A stretch of 64,000 bases of DNA from Azospirillum doebereinerae (GCF_003989665.1 NZ_RZIJ01000001.1:434001-498000), one strand, 5' to 3'; shown: positions 37,824-47,667, counted from the stretch's first letter. Numbers and translations: made by a program. Notes: generated by a model not told the origin, from the sequence alone.

Positions 37824-39251
37824 ATGCAGGTCGCGGTGGACGCGGTGTCCCTGGCGCTGGGGCTGCTGGCCGGGCTGTGCCTGGGGGGCGGACTGACCTG
37901 GGCGATCCTGGGCGCGGCGGCGGGCCGCAGCGCGGCGGCGGCCTCCGCCCTGCACGCCGAACTGGCCACACGGTTGGACCTCGCCGAACGGGTCGAGGAC
38001 GACCTGCGCGAGGAGATCGAGGCCCGCGACCACCAGATCGCCCGCCTCCAGAACGAGGTCGCCGACGCCCGCGAGCGCCACGCCCATCTGGCGACCAAGC
38101 TGGAGGCCGAGCGCACCGCCTCCACCGAGAAGCTGGCGCTGCTGGAACGCGCGCAGGCGGCGCTGTCCGACAGCTTCAAGGCGCTGTCGGCCGACGCGCT
38201 GAGCCACAACAACCGCAGCTTCCTGGATCTGGCGCGCGAGACGCTGTCCGGCTTCCAGGAACAGGCGAAGGGCGACCTCGACAAGCGCCAGACCGCCATC
38301 GCCGCCATCGTCGACCCGGTGCGCCAGTCGCTGGAGACCATGGACCGCCAGATCCGCGACATGGAGAACACCCGCGCCGGCGCCTACGAGGGGCTGCGCC
38401 AGCAGGTGTTGTCGCTGGTGGAGAGCCAGACGCAACTGCGCTCGGAAACCGGCAATCTCGTGCGGGCGCTCCGCAGCCCGGCGACGCGCGGGCGCTGGGG
38501 GGAAATCCAACTGCGCCGGGTCTGCGAGATGGCCGGCATGCTCGACCATTGCGACTTCCTGGAGCAGGCGACGGTGGACACCGGCAATGGCCGGCTGCGT
38601 CCCGATCTGGTCGTCACCCTGCCCGGCGGCAAGACCATCGTGGTCGACGCCAAGACCCCGCTGGAGGGCTATCTCGACGCGGTGCAGGCGGCCGACGATG
38701 CCGGGCGCCGCGACGGCATGGCCCGCCACGCCCGCCACGTCCGCGAGCACATGAAGCAGCTCGGCGCCAAGGGCTATTGGGACCAGTTCGACGACAGCCC
38801 GGAATTCGTGGTGCTGTTCCTGCCCGGCGAGAACTTCTTCTCCGCCGCGCTGGAACAGGACCCGGCGCTGATCGAGGCCGGCATCGACCACCGCGTCATT
38901 TTGTCCACCCCGACCACCCTGATCGCCCTGTTGCGCGCCGTCGCCTATGGCTGGCGGCAGGAGCGGCTGGCCGACAACGCCCGCGAGATCAGCGCGCTGG
39001 GGGGCGAGCTGTACAAGCGGCTGTCGGACCTGGGCAACCACATGGAACGGCTGGGATCGCAGCTCGACAAGGCGGTGGGCTGCTACAACGGGGCGGTCGG
39101 CACGCTGGAATCCCGCGTGCTGGTGACCGCCCGGCGCTTCCGCGACCTGCACGCCGCGCCCGAGGGGACCGAACTGCCGCTGCTGGAGCCGCTCGACCAC
39201 AGCCCGCGCCGGCTCCAGGCGGCGGAGCTGCGGGTGGTGCCGCCGGGCTGA
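37824..39251 (+). CDS. rmuC: DNA recombination protein RmuC
   Basis: A 475-residue protein: one N-terminal hydrophobic segment (LALGLLAGLCLGGGLTWAILGA), a long coiled coil (about residues 50-130), and the RmuC core with ATRGRWGEIQLRRVCEMAGM, RPDLVVTLPGGKTIVVDAKTPLEGYLDA, and SPEFVVLFLPGENFFSAALEQDPAL, typical of this nuclease-like family (limits recombination at inverted repeats in E. coli). Start chosen at the ATG with GGAGAGG four bases upstream; the longer form adds eight residues. Confidence 0.93.
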   Translation: MQVAVDAVSLALGLLAGLCLGGGLTWAILGAAAGRSAAAASALHAELATRLDLAERVEDDLREEIEARDHQIARLQNEVADARERHAHLATKLEAERTASTEKLALLERAQAALSDSFKALSADALSHNNRSFLDLARETLSGFQEQAKGDLDKRQTAIAAIVDPVRQSLETMDRQIRDMENTRAGAYEGLRQQVLSLVESQTQLRSETGNLVRALRSPATRGRWGEIQLRRVCEMAGMLDHCDFLEQATVDTGNGRLRPDLVVTLPGGKTIVVDAKTPLEGYLDAVQAADDAGRRDGMARHARHVREHMKQLGAKGYWDQFDDSPEFVVLFLPGENFFSAALEQDPALIEAGIDHRVILSTPTTLIALLRAVAYGWRQERLADNAREISALGGELYKRLSDLGNHMERLGSQLDKAVGCYNGAVGTLESRVLVTARRFRDLHAAPEGTELPLLEPLDHSPRRLQAAELRVVPPG

Positions 39252-39335
39252 GCTCCCCCTTGGAAGTCGCTGGGGAAGCGCCCTGCCGCTGTGCTAGGGT
39301 CCGCGCCGTTTCCCAACCCTGCCACGAGGACCGCC

Positions 39336-39509
39336 ATGACGGAATCGACCGTCCGCTGCGAGCGTTGCGAGAAGCCCTACCCCGCCGACGAGCCGGGCTG
39401 CCCGAACTGCCGCGCGATCCGCCGCTCCAACGCCGTGATCGGAACGGCGATGATCATGCTGGTGGTTCTGGTCGTGGTCGGCTGGATCGGCGCCGGGATC
39501 ATGATGTGA
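39336..39509 (+). CDS. Small zinc-ribbon membrane protein
   Basis: A 57-residue protein. The first 30 residues have two CxxC pairs (VRCERCEKPYP and GCPNCRAIRR), a zinc ribbon, followed by one membrane helix (VIGTAMIMLVVLVVVGWIGAGIMM). GAGGA precedes the ATG. It resembles, in layout, the second zinc-ribbon protein 2.3 kb downstream. It lies between rmuC and a chemoreceptor gene. No function is known to me. Confidence 0.72.
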   Translation: MTESTVRCERCEKPYPADEPGCPNCRAIRRSNAVIGTAMIMLVVLVVVGWIGAGIMM

Positions 39510-39695
39510 CGCGACCGGCAACTCCGGAGCACACCCCCGTCGGGTAAGCATCAACACCAAGTTGACTTTGTTGCGTGCGGTCCGCCGGACCGGCATGTCT
39601 TTCCTGTAATCCTTTGCCACAGCTTTTTCTCTTGCCGGCCCCCGCGCGCTCTGAGAGTTGAGAGGCGTGCCGTTTTCTCGCCGGGGTCCGTCCAC

Positions 39696-41714
39696 ATGCT
39701 CAACAACCTGAAGATCGCCGCGCTGACCCACCTGTTCGGGATGCTGGTCACGCTGGGCTTCCTCGCCGCCGTCGCCGTTGGCGGGCTCGCCATCCACGAG
39801 CTGAAGGTCGGCGGGCCGATCTACCACCGCATCGTGCTGGGCAAGGACCTGATCGCCGACATCCTGCCCCCGCCGGAATACGTGATCGAAGCCTATCTGG
39901 AAACGACGCTGGCGCTGAACGACCCGGCCTCGGTCGAACAGCGACGGCAGCGGCTGGCCCAACTGCGCAAGGACTACGACGAGCGGCACGAGTATTGGGT
40001 CAGGGAGAGCTTCGAGGACCGGCTGCGCAACAAGCTGATCGTCACCTCCCACGCCCCGGTGATGCGGTTCTGGAACGAGGTCGAGGGCAAGTTCCTGCCG
40101 GCGCTGGCCAAGCGCGACGACGCGGCGGCCCGCGCCTCCTACGCGCTGATCGCCAAGGCCTACGCCGAGCACCGCGCGGTGGTGGACGAGATCGTCGCCG
40201 AGACCAACCGCTACAACGAGGCGACCGAGGCCGACGCCGCCGACCGCGAGGACCGCTTCCTGACGTCGGTGTGGACGGTGTCGGCGGTGGTGCTGGCGGT
40301 CATCGTGCTGGGCGTGCTGGGCATCCTGCGCCGGGTGGTGCGGCCGGTGACGGCGCTGACCGGGACCATGGAGACCTTGGCGCGGGGCGACCTGAGCGTC
40401 GCCATCCCCGACGACGGGCGCCGCGACGAGATCGGCGCCATGGCCCGCGCGCTCCGCGTGTTCAAGGACAACGCCCAGGAAGCCGAACGCCTGCGCCGCC
40501 AGCAGGACGAGGACCGCACCCGCGCCGAGCGGGAAAAGGAAAACGCCCTCCAGCGCATGGCCGAAACCGTGGAGCGCGAGGCGGGCAGCGCCGTCGACGC
40601 CATCGCCAGCCAGACCGGCCGGATGGCCGACAACGCCACCGGCATGGCCTCGTCGGCCCGCGCGGTCAGCGGCAACAGCCAGACCGTGGCCGAGGCCGCC
40701 GCCCAGGCGCTGTCGAACGCCCAGACGGTCGCCGCCGCGTCCGAGGAGCTGAGCGCCTCGATCCGCGAGATCGCCAGCCAGATCACCACCGCCACCACGA
40801 TGACCGGCGAGGCCGTCAGCGCCACCGACCGCGCCGAGGAGACCATCAAGCGCCTCGCCGAGGCCGTGACCCGCATCGGCGAGGTGACGACCCTGATCAA
40901 CGACGTGGCCGGGCAGACCAACCTGCTGGCGCTGAACGCGACCATCGAAGCCGCCCGCGCCGGCGAGGCGGGCAAGGGCTTCGCCGTCGTAGCGTCGGAG
41001 GTGAAGGCGTTGGCCGGCCAGACCGCGCGGGCGACCGACGAGATCGAATCGCAGATCGCCGCCATCCAGTCGACGACGGCCGAGGCGGTGAAGGCGGTGC
41101 GCGTCATCGCCGACCGCGTCCGCAACGTGGAGAGCGTGTCCACCACCATCGCCGCCGCCATCGAGGAGCAGGAGGCGGCGACCGGCGAGATCGCCCGAAA
41201 CGTCGCCCAGACCTCCAGCGCCGCGCAGGAGGTCGCCGCCCGCATCGCCGACGTGTCCTCGGAGGCCAGCGCCACCGGCGAGCGCGCCAGCGCGGTCAAC
41301 GACCTGTCCGGTCAGGTGGCGAGCAGCGTCGACAAGCTGCGCCACGCGCTGGTCCAGGTGATCCGCACCGCGACGCCGGAGGTCAACCGCCGCCACTCCG
41401 CCCGCTACGCGCTGAACCGCCCCGGTCGGCTGTCCGTCGCCGGGCGCGACGCCGCCGTCACGGTGGAGAACGCCTCGGAAGGCGGGGCGCAGATCGGCGG
41501 ACTGCCGGCCGAGCTGTTGGCCGGGCTGGCGCCCGGCGGCGGCGTGCGCCTCGCGCTGCCCGGCCTGGACGGCGGGGTGGCCGCGACGATCCGTTCGCTC
41601 GACAGCCGGACGGTGCATCTGACCTTCACCATCCCGGCCGCCGAGCAGCCACGCTTCGCCGAGCAGTTCCGCCGCCTGGTCGCTGGACTCGTCCCGATGG
41701 AACGGGCGGCCTGA
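39696..41714 (+). CDS. Methyl-accepting chemotaxis protein with C-terminal PilZ domain
   Basis: A 672-residue chemoreceptor. TM1 ([21 protein letters not shown]), a periplasmic helical sensor domain containing [23 protein letters not shown]2 ([20 protein letters not shown]), a HAMP (about 228-285), a signalling hairpin ([20 protein letters not shown]), then residues about 565-646 as a PilZ: RRHSARY gives the RxxxR-type arm and ENASEGG the D/NxSxxG motif. PilZ binds cyclic di-GMP, so taxis could be modulated by it. PilZ-tailed receptors such as Tlp1 are known in Azospirillum brasilense; this one is similar in design, identity unverified. Confidence 0.9.
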   Translation: MLNNLKIAALTHLFGMLVTLGFLAAVAVGGLAIHELKVGGPIYHRIVLGKDLIADILPPPEYVIEAYLETTLALNDPASVEQRRQRLAQLRKDYDERHEYWVRESFEDRLRNKLIVTSHAPVMRFWNEVEGKFLPALAKRDDAAARASYALIAKAYAEHRAVVDEIVAETNRYNEATEADAADREDRFLTSVWTVSAVVLAVIVLGVLGILRRVVRPVTALTGTMETLARGDLSVAIPDDGRRDEIGAMARALRVFKDNAQEAERLRRQQDEDRTRAEREKENALQRMAETVEREAGSAVDAIASQTGRMADNATGMASSARAVSGNSQTVAEAAAQALSNAQTVAAASEELSASIREIASQITTATTMTGEAVSATDRAEETIKRLAEAVTRIGEVTTLINDVAGQTNLLALNATIEAARAGEAGKGFAVVASEVKALAGQTARATDEIESQIAAIQSTTAEAVKAVRVIADRVRNVESVSTTIAAAIEEQEAATGEIARNVAQTSSAAQEVAARIADVSSEASATGERASAVNDLSGQVASSVDKLRHALVQVIRTATPEVNRRHSARYALNRPGRLSVAGRDAAVTVENASEGGAQIGGLPAELLAGLAPGGGVRLALPGLDGGVAATIRSLDSRTVHLTFTIPAAEQPRFAEQFRRLVAGLVPMERAA

Positions 41715-41842
41715 GCCACGCCAGCGACCCGGATCGCACCGGATGACAGGGATTTCATGACAAATTGCGGCGATCTTGCCCCACAATGACCGCCGTTCTG
41801 CCGCTTTCGCGGGTGAGGACACCTGCGAAAGCCCGAGTCATC

Positions 41843-42046
41843 ATGAGCGACACCACCGCTTGCCCCTATTGCGGTTCCGACTATGGGCATGGTCCCGACG
41901 ATTGCCCGCTGTGCCGTTCGGCCCGCCGCAAGGACCTGCTGGTCCGTTGCGTCATCGGGCTGATGTTCCTGATCCCGATCCTGACCCTGTTCGCGACCGT
42001 GCTGCTCGACAACGGGGTCGGGACGAAGATCTTCTCGCTGGATTGA
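41843..42046 (+). CDS. Small zinc-ribbon membrane protein, second copy in layout
   Basis: A 67-residue protein with a Cys-rich head (TACPYCGSDYGHGPDDCPLCRSARRK) and a single hydrophobic helix (LVRCVIGLMFLIPILTLFATVLL). It is not a close sequence copy of the 57-residue protein at 39336 but has the same plan (zinc ribbon then one membrane span), and together they bracket the PilZ-tailed chemoreceptor. Start is the ATG giving MSDTTACPYC; a longer form in the leader is not supported. Confidence 0.72.
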   Translation: MSDTTACPYCGSDYGHGPDDCPLCRSARRKDLLVRCVIGLMFLIPILTLFATVLLDNGVGTKIFSLD

Positions 42047-42088
42047 GGCACGCCGGGGACTGAGGCGGTGTGCCGCGCCGCCTCGACG

Positions 42089-43000
42089 TCATCCCCCGGC
42101 GCGCAGGCGTTCGTTCAGGAAATTGGTCACCCGCTCGATGGCGTCCTTACGCGCGTCCTCGTTGGTGCCGAAATGCGCCGCCCCGCCGGGGGCCGTCGCC
42201 AGATCCTGGCGCTTGCGCACCGGCACGTCGGGCGCGTCGAAGCCGTGATAGGCGTTGGGGTAGACGACCAGTTCCGTCCGCTCCTTCACCGCGTCGCGTT
42301 TGACCAGATCGACGCAGCTGTCCGGCGGGTTCCAGTCGTCCTTCTCGCCGACCAGCATCAGCAGCGGCCCGTCGGGCTGCCAGTCCTCGTCGCTCAACGG
42401 AGTCTTGCAGCCGGGGTAGAAGGCGATGGCGGCGCGGAAGCCACCGCTCTCGCCGCCCGCCGGACCGTCCTCGCCGGCGCCGTAGGCGGCCAGCACCGTG
42501 CCGGCGCCCTGCGACCAGCCCATCAGCGCGATGCGCCCGTGATCCACCTCCGGCCGGTTGCGCAGATAGGCCAGCGCCGCCCAGGCGTCGCGCTTGCGCT
42601 CGACCGAGGCGCGGACCGGGCGCTCCTTGGCGGTGCAGAGGTCGGAGACCCCGCGCGGGCCGAAGCTGTCGACCATCAGCACCTCGTAGCCCTGCTGCTG
42701 AAGCGTCGTCGCCCACCAGACATGGCGCGGGGCCACGCGCCCGGTCTTGGCGTAGAGCCCGCCGCAGCCGTGCAGCAGCACCACCGAAGGGTGCGGTCCG
42801 GTCCCGGCCGGGCGCAGCAGGCGTCCGGTCAGCCGGGTCGGTGTCCCGCCGGTCAGGTCGCCGTCCAGCGAGGGAAAGCGGACGATCTCCTCGGCGTGCA
42901 CGCCCGACGCGGCGTGGGCGGCTCCGGGCGTCGCATACGCGGCCAGCGCCCACGCCGCCATCCCCAACACCGCCACACGACGCAGGGTAGAAGCCATCAT
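42089..43000 (-). CDS. Exported dienelactone-hydrolase-like alpha/beta hydrolase
   Basis: A 303-residue protein. A signal peptide (VAVLGMAAWALAAYATPGAAHA) precedes an alpha/beta hydrolase of the DLH/prolyl-oligopeptidase type: oxyanion VVLLHGCGGLYAKTG, nucleophile GWSQGAGTVLAAYG, an aspartate in LVGEKDDWNPPD, and a catalytic His in YPNAYHGFDAP. It should hydrolyse an ester or lactone in the periplasm; substrate unknown. Tandem ATGs at 43000 and 42997; a longer frame is unsupported. Divergent from chrA (185 bases). Confidence 0.87.
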   Translation of the reverse strand: MMASTLRRVAVLGMAAWALAAYATPGAAHAASGVHAEEIVRFPSLDGDLTGGTPTRLTGRLLRPAGTGPHPSVVLLHGCGGLYAKTGRVAPRHVWWATTLQQQGYEVLMVDSFGPRGVSDLCTAKERPVRASVERKRDAWAALAYLRNRPEVDHGRIALMGWSQGAGTVLAAYGAGEDGPAGGESGGFRAAIAFYPGCKTPLSDEDWQPDGPLLMLVGEKDDWNPPDSCVDLVKRDAVKERTELVVYPNAYHGFDAPDVPVRKRQDLATAPGGAAHFGTNEDARKDAIERVTNFLNERLRAGG

Positions 43001-43185
43001 CCTCGAAGGTCCCCGGCACCCGGCGCCGGCCCCGACGGCGGCGCTCGCAACTGCGATAGTGTAGCACCCCTGCGGCGGAAAACTACCTCTCCGAGCCGTG
43101 GAGCCCGAGCGGAGGGCTGGGTGAATTTTGCGCCCCGCGCTATGGTCGCGTCCACGTTCCGCAGACGCCGGGCACACACCGCACC

Positions 43186-44463
43186 ATGACCGACACCCCT
43201 CCCCCCTTCGGCGCCTTCTGCCTGTACTGGCTGCGCCTGGGCCTCACCAGCTTCGGCGGTCCGGCCGGGCAGATCGCCATGATGCAGAGCGAGCTGGTGG
43301 AGCGCCGCCGCTGGATCGACCAGACCCGTTTCCTGCACGCCCTGAACTTCTGTCTGCTGCTGCCGGGGCCGGAGGCGCAGCAACTGGCCACCTATGTCGG
43401 CTGGCGCCTGCACGGGATGCGCGGCGGGGTGGTTGCCGGCGGGCTGTTCGTGCTGCCCGGCGCGCTGATCCTGCTGGGTCTGTCCTGGCTGGCGGCGGCG
43501 CATGGCGACATCGGGCTGGTCGGCGCGGTCTTCGACGGCATCAAGCCGGCGGTGGTCGCCATCGTGCTCGCCGCCGTCTGGCGGATGGGCCGGCGCACGC
43601 TGAAGGGGCCGGCCGCCGTGGCGCTGGCGGCGGCGGCCTTCCTCGGCCTGTCCGTGCTCGGCCTGCCCTTTCCGCTGGTGATCGGCGCGGCGGCGGCGGT
43701 CGGCGGGGCCGCCGCGTGGCGCGGGAAGGACTGGTTCACCCATCCGCACGCCCCCGCCGGCATGGCCGCCCTCCCAACGGACCGAGAGCCCAAGCCGATG
43801 CGTCTGCCGGTGCTGGCGCTGCTGTTCGTCCTGCTGTGGGCTGTCCCGGTCGGTGCCGTGCTGCTGGTGTTCGGGTCCGACCCCTGGCTGGGGATCGCGG
43901 CGCTGTTCACCAAGGCGGCCTTTGTGACCTTCGGCGGCGCCTACGCCGTGCTGCCCTACATCGCGCAGCAGGCGGTGGAGGTCCGGGGCTGGCTGTCGCC
44001 CCACGCGATGGTGGACGGTCTGGCGCTGGCCGAGACCACGCCGGGGCCGCTGATCCTGGTGACGCAGTATGTCGGCTTCTTCGCCGGCTGGAACCATCCG
44101 GGCGCGCTGTCCCCGCTGTGGGCCGGGGTGCTGGGCGCGGCGCTGACGACCCACGTCACCTTCCTGCCCTGCTTCCTGTTCATCTTCGCCGGGGCGCCCT
44201 ATGTGGAGCGGCTGATCCACAACCGCATGGCGGCGGGCACGCTGGCGGCCATCGCGGCGGCGGTGGTCGGCGTCATCCTGAACCTGGGCGTCTATCTGGG
44301 GCTGGCCGTGCTGCTGCCGGGCGGGCAGGCCGATGCCGGAGCCTGGGCGATCATGCTGGCGGCGCTCTACGCGCTGGTCCGCCGGGGGATCGCGATCCAC
44401 TGGGTGGTGCTGGCGGGTGCGGCGGCGGGTCTGATCCAGACTCTCGCCGCCGCCACGCTTTAG
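43186..44463 (+). CDS. chrA: Chromate transporter ChrA (bidomain)
   Basis: A 425-residue membrane protein of the CHR family, long form, with two homologous halves. The signatures are RLGLTSFGGPAGQIAMMQ and LLPGPEAQQLATYVGWRLHG in the first, and AFVTFGGAYAVLPYIAQQAV, ETTPGPLILVTQYVGFFAGW in the second. About 10-12 membrane helices. Members export chromate; some have other anion roles. No chrB or other metal genes nearby. ATG start after a short leader. Confidence 0.93.
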   Translation: MTDTPPPFGAFCLYWLRLGLTSFGGPAGQIAMMQSELVERRRWIDQTRFLHALNFCLLLPGPEAQQLATYVGWRLHGMRGGVVAGGLFVLPGALILLGLSWLAAAHGDIGLVGAVFDGIKPAVVAIVLAAVWRMGRRTLKGPAAVALAAAAFLGLSVLGLPFPLVIGAAAAVGGAAAWRGKDWFTHPHAPAGMAALPTDREPKPMRLPVLALLFVLLWAVPVGAVLLVFGSDPWLGIAALFTKAAFVTFGGAYAVLPYIAQQAVEVRGWLSPHAMVDGLALAETTPGPLILVTQYVGFFAGWNHPGALSPLWAGVLGAALTTHVTFLPCFLFIFAGAPYVERLIHNRMAAGTLAAIAAAVVGVILNLGVYLGLAVLLPGGQADAGAWAIMLAALYALVRRGIAIHWVVLAGAAAGLIQTLAAATL

Positions 44464-44491
44464 AAAACGCTTTGGATGGGGGCCGGTCCGC

Positions 44492-45052
44492 TCAACGCCG
44501 GGTGGCGCGGGCGGGGGCCTCCTCCTCGACGAAATCCTCGTCCTCGTCGTCCTCGGTCCCCTCGGGGATGTCGGGCGAATCGACGTCGATGGGAACGCCG
44601 GGCGCATGCTTGGACGTGCGGATCGACAGCGCCGACTTGACATGGGCGACGTTGGGCGCCGAGGTCAGTTTCTGCGTCAGGAAGCGCTGGTAATCGTCCC
44701 AGTCCTCCGCGACGATCTTCAGCACGAAATCATACTCGCCGGCCAGCATGTTGCACTCGCGCACCAACGGCCAGCTGTTGACGAGCTCCTCGAATTTCTT
44801 TAGGTCCGCTTCGGCTTGGCTGCTCAGGCCCACCTGGGCGAACACGGTGACGCCGAACCCGAGCGCGTCGGGGTTGACGTCCGCGTGGTAGCCGCGAATG
44901 AATCCCGCCTCTTCCAGCGCGCGAACGCGGCGAAGGCAGGGCGGAGCGGAGATGCCGGCACGCCGGGCAAGCTCCACGTTGGTCATCCGACCGTCGTTCT
45001 GCAGATCGCGCAGAATACGCCGGTCAATTCGGTCGAGTTTGACCCGCCGCAT
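44492..45052 (-). CDS. Lrp/AsnC-family transcriptional regulator with acidic tail
   Basis: A 186-residue regulator. The N-terminal winged helix (LDRIDRRILRDLQNDGRMTNVELARRAGISAPPCLRRVRALEEAGFI) is followed by a RAM/AsnC ligand domain (YHADVNPDALGFGVTVFAQV, LVRECNMLAGEYDFVLKIVAEDWDDYQRFL, VAHVKSALSIRTSKH). It is longer than most family members because of an acidic C-terminal tail (DDEDEDFVEEEAPA). It probably senses an amino acid. Divergent from the ELM1-like gene, so it may regulate it or itself; nothing in the 145-base gap proves that. Confidence 0.92.
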   Translation of the reverse strand: MRRVKLDRIDRRILRDLQNDGRMTNVELARRAGISAPPCLRRVRALEEAGFIRGYHADVNPDALGFGVTVFAQVGLSSQAEADLKKFEELVNSWPLVRECNMLAGEYDFVLKIVAEDWDDYQRFLTQKLTSAPNVAHVKSALSIRTSKHAPGVPIDVDSPDIPEGTEDDEDEDFVEEEAPARATRR

Positions 45053-45198
45053 GGTTTACTCGGTCGCTCCGGGGGTGATTTGGAGAAAGGATATTACACG
45101 GTGATGGTGTCTACGCCAAGACCGAAACCCCCGCAAGGGCGCGCGACCCTGATGCCGCGCTTTGGCCTTCTCCCTTCGCTTCCCCAACATTCCGAGAC

Positions 45199-46179
45199 AT
45201 GATGCAACACCTCACCTGCTGGGTGGTGTCCGACGGCAAGCCGGGCATGGAAAACCAGTGCATCGGCCTGGCCGAGGCGCTGGGCCTGACCCCCGTCGTC
45301 AAGCGCGTGTCGCTGCGCAGCCCGTGGCGCCAGCTCAGCCCCTATCTGCGGGTCGGCAACCGCTTCGCCGCCGGGCCGAAGGGCGATCCCATCGAGCCGC
45401 CCTGGCCCGACCTGCTGATCGCCACCGGACGGCAGAGCATCGCCCCGTCGCTGACCGCGCGCCGCCAGTCGCGCGGGCGGACCTTCACGGTGCAGATCCA
45501 GGATCCCCAGATCGCGCCGCGCCATTTCGACCTCGTCGTCGTCCCGCGCCACGATCGCTTGCGCGGCGACAACGTCCTGGTGACGCGCGGCGCACTGCAC
45601 CGGGTCACCCCGTCGATCCTGGCGGACGCCGCGACGCGTTTCGCCCCGCGCCTGGCCCATCTGCCCCACCCGCGCATCGCCGTGCTGATCGGCGGCAACA
45701 ACGGCGTCTACAGCCTGACCCCGGCGATCACCGGCGCGGTGGCGGAAAAGCTCGCCGGGCTGACGCGAACCCATGGCGCCGGGCTGATGGTGACGCCGTC
45801 ACGCCGCACCGGGGCCGACAACGAGGCGATCCTGCGCGCCCGCCTGTCCGGCCTGCCGGCGGAGGTGTGGGACGGCACCGGCGAGAACCCCTATTTCGGC
45901 TATCTCGGCCTCGCCGATGTGGTGGTGGTGACCTGCGACAGCGTGTCGATGACCTCGGAGGCCTGCTCCACCGGGAAGCCGGTCTACGTGATCGAGCTGG
46001 AGGGCGGGTCGCCCAAATTCCGCGCCTTCCACGAGGGATTGTACAAGGACGGCATCACCCGGCCCTTCGACGGCAATCTCGACCGTTGGGACCACCCGCT
46101 GCTCGACGACACCCGCGGTGTCGCCGACGAGCTGCGCCACCGCCTTGCGGTGCACCGTGCGCGCCACCACACGCATTGA
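45199..46179 (+). CDS. ELM1/GtrOC1-family protein (mitochondrial fission ELM1-like)
   Basis: A 326-residue protein with two Rossmann-like halves as in GT-B glycosyltransferase-like folds. Family segments: CWVVSDGKPGMENQCIGLAEALG, LLIATGRQSIAPSLTARRQS, VQIQDPQIAPRHFDLVVVPRHD, PRIAVLIGGNNGVYSLTP, and VVVTCDSVSMTSEACSTGKPVYVIE. Bacterial members are linked to cell-envelope polysaccharide work by context, and no specific reaction is known to me. It begins a gene row with two 2OG-Fe(II) oxygenases. Confidence 0.85.
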   Translation: MMQHLTCWVVSDGKPGMENQCIGLAEALGLTPVVKRVSLRSPWRQLSPYLRVGNRFAAGPKGDPIEPPWPDLLIATGRQSIAPSLTARRQSRGRTFTVQIQDPQIAPRHFDLVVVPRHDRLRGDNVLVTRGALHRVTPSILADAATRFAPRLAHLPHPRIAVLIGGNNGVYSLTPAITGAVAEKLAGLTRTHGAGLMVTPSRRTGADNEAILRARLSGLPAEVWDGTGENPYFGYLGLADVVVVTCDSVSMTSEACSTGKPVYVIELEGGSPKFRAFHEGLYKDGITRPFDGNLDRWDHPLLDDTRGVADELRHRLAVHRARHHTH

Positions 46180-46292
46180 TCCCGCGACCGAACGGCGCAC
46201 CCCGCGAAGTCACCGATTTCGCGGCGCTCCGTCGCCGTGCTCCGTGCCATAAAAGCGCCCGGTTTGCCTAAAATCTTGCCGTCCCGATCCGG

Positions 46293-46961
46293 ATGACCCG
46301 CCCCATGACCACGCCCGCCGCCGTTTCCCAGAGCTTCCTGCGCTGCCTGGACGGCAGCCGGAGCTTCGCGCAGCCCTACCGCCACTGGCTTCTCGCCGAC
46401 GCCCTGCCGGAGGAGGCCGCCGACGCCATCGCGGCGCTGCCCTGGGGACCGCCCCGCGTGTCCGACACCTACGGCAAGCGCGAGACCAACAACGCCTCGC
46501 GTACTTATTTCGGGGCGGAGAACCGCGCCAAGCACCCGGTCTGCGAGGCCGTCGCCCAGGCCTTCCAGGATCGCGCGGTCACCGACGCCATCCAGCGGAC
46601 CTGCGCGGTGGATCTGTCGGGCACCAGCCTGCGCATCGAATACTGCCAGGACACCGACGGCTTCTGGCTGGAGCCGCACACCGACATCGGCGTCAAGAAA
46701 TACACGATGCTGGTCTATCTCTCGAAGGGGCCGAACTGCGCCGACTGGGGCACCGACGTGCTGGACTCGACGCGGACAATCGTCGCCCGAGCGCCCTACG
46801 CCTTCAACGAGGGGCTGATCTTCATCCCCGGCGCCGACACGTGGCACGGTTTCGCCAAGCGGCCCATCGACGGGGTGCGCAAGTCGATCATCGTGAACTA
46901 CGTGTCGCCGGAATGGCGGGCGCGGCAAGAGCTGTGCTTCCCCGACCAGCCCATTGCGTGA
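46293..46961 (+). CDS. 2OG-Fe(II) dioxygenase-like protein, first of tandem pair
   Basis: A 222-residue protein with the double-stranded beta-helix iron motif: proximal H129 and D131 in LEPHTDIGVKKYTMLVYL, distal H185 in ADTWHGFAKRP, and R196 in GVRKSIIVNYVSP for 2-oxoglutarate. It should hydroxylate an unknown substrate using iron, oxygen and 2-oxoglutarate. An in-frame ATG four codons later (46305) is an alternative start. Followed after 47 bases by the second oxygenase. Confidence 0.85.
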   Translation: MTRPMTTPAAVSQSFLRCLDGSRSFAQPYRHWLLADALPEEAADAIAALPWGPPRVSDTYGKRETNNASRTYFGAENRAKHPVCEAVAQAFQDRAVTDAIQRTCAVDLSGTSLRIEYCQDTDGFWLEPHTDIGVKKYTMLVYLSKGPNCADWGTDVLDSTRTIVARAPYAFNEGLIFIPGADTWHGFAKRPIDGVRKSIIVNYVSPEWRARQELCFPDQPIA

Positions 46962-47008
46962 TTAATAGCGTCCTCTTGACCGACCTGCCCCCTGGGAGAT
47001 TTCCTGCG

Positions 47009-47641
47009 ATGTCCATGCTCGATCTGGACAAGTTCCGCGCCACGCCCCTGCAGCACGACCCGTACGACTTCCTGTGCGTTCCGGGCTTCGTGAAGAAGGA
47101 GCATCTGGAGGCGCTGCACCGCGACTACCCCAAGGTGGACAAGCCCGGCTCGATCCCGCTCGGCGTCTTCCCGCAGGGGCCGGCCTTCGACGCCATGATC
47201 GCGGAGTTGAAGGGGCCGGAGGTCTGCAAGGCCTTCTCCGACAAGTTCGACCTCGACCTGTCGAAATACCCGACCATGTTCACCGCGCGCGGCATGTGCC
47301 GCCCGACGGACGGCAAGATCCACCCGGATTCGGCCAGCAAGGTCATCACCGTGCTGATCTACATGAACCCGCCCTGGGAGGCCTCGGGCGGCCGGCTGCG
47401 CATCCTGCGCTCGCAGAACCTGGAGGATTACGCGGCCGAGGTCCCGCCGGAGGAAGGCACGCTGATGTGCTTCCGCCGCAGCGACACCTCCTGGCACGGC
47501 CACTACCCGTTCGAGGGCCAGCGCCGCGCCATCCAGATGAACTGGGTCAAGGGCGGCGTCTACATCTGGCACGAGCAGATGCGCCACCGGATCGGCGCCT
47601 GGGCCAAGGGCGTCTTCGGCGTCGAGTCGAAGGGGTATTAA
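47009..47641 (+). CDS. 2OG-Fe(II) dioxygenase-like protein, second of tandem pair
   Basis: A 210-residue protein with the same iron-site plan as its neighbour but weak sequence similarity: H105-x-D107 in DGKIHPDSASKVITVLIYM, distal H163 in SDTSWHGHYPFEG, and an arginine (QRRAIQMNWV). The start is an ATG 11 bases after GGGAG; an ATG two codons in is also possible. Together with the first oxygenase and the ELM1-like gene it looks like a small modification locus; substrate unknown. Confidence 0.83.
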   Translation: MSMLDLDKFRATPLQHDPYDFLCVPGFVKKEHLEALHRDYPKVDKPGSIPLGVFPQGPAFDAMIAELKGPEVCKAFSDKFDLDLSKYPTMFTARGMCRPTDGKIHPDSASKVITVLIYMNPPWEASGGRLRILRSQNLEDYAAEVPPEEGTLMCFRRSDTSWHGHYPFEGQRRAIQMNWVKGGVYIWHEQMRHRIGAWAKGVFGVESKGY

Positions 47642-47667
47642 AGGCGGGCGGCCGGTAGGCAGGCTGG

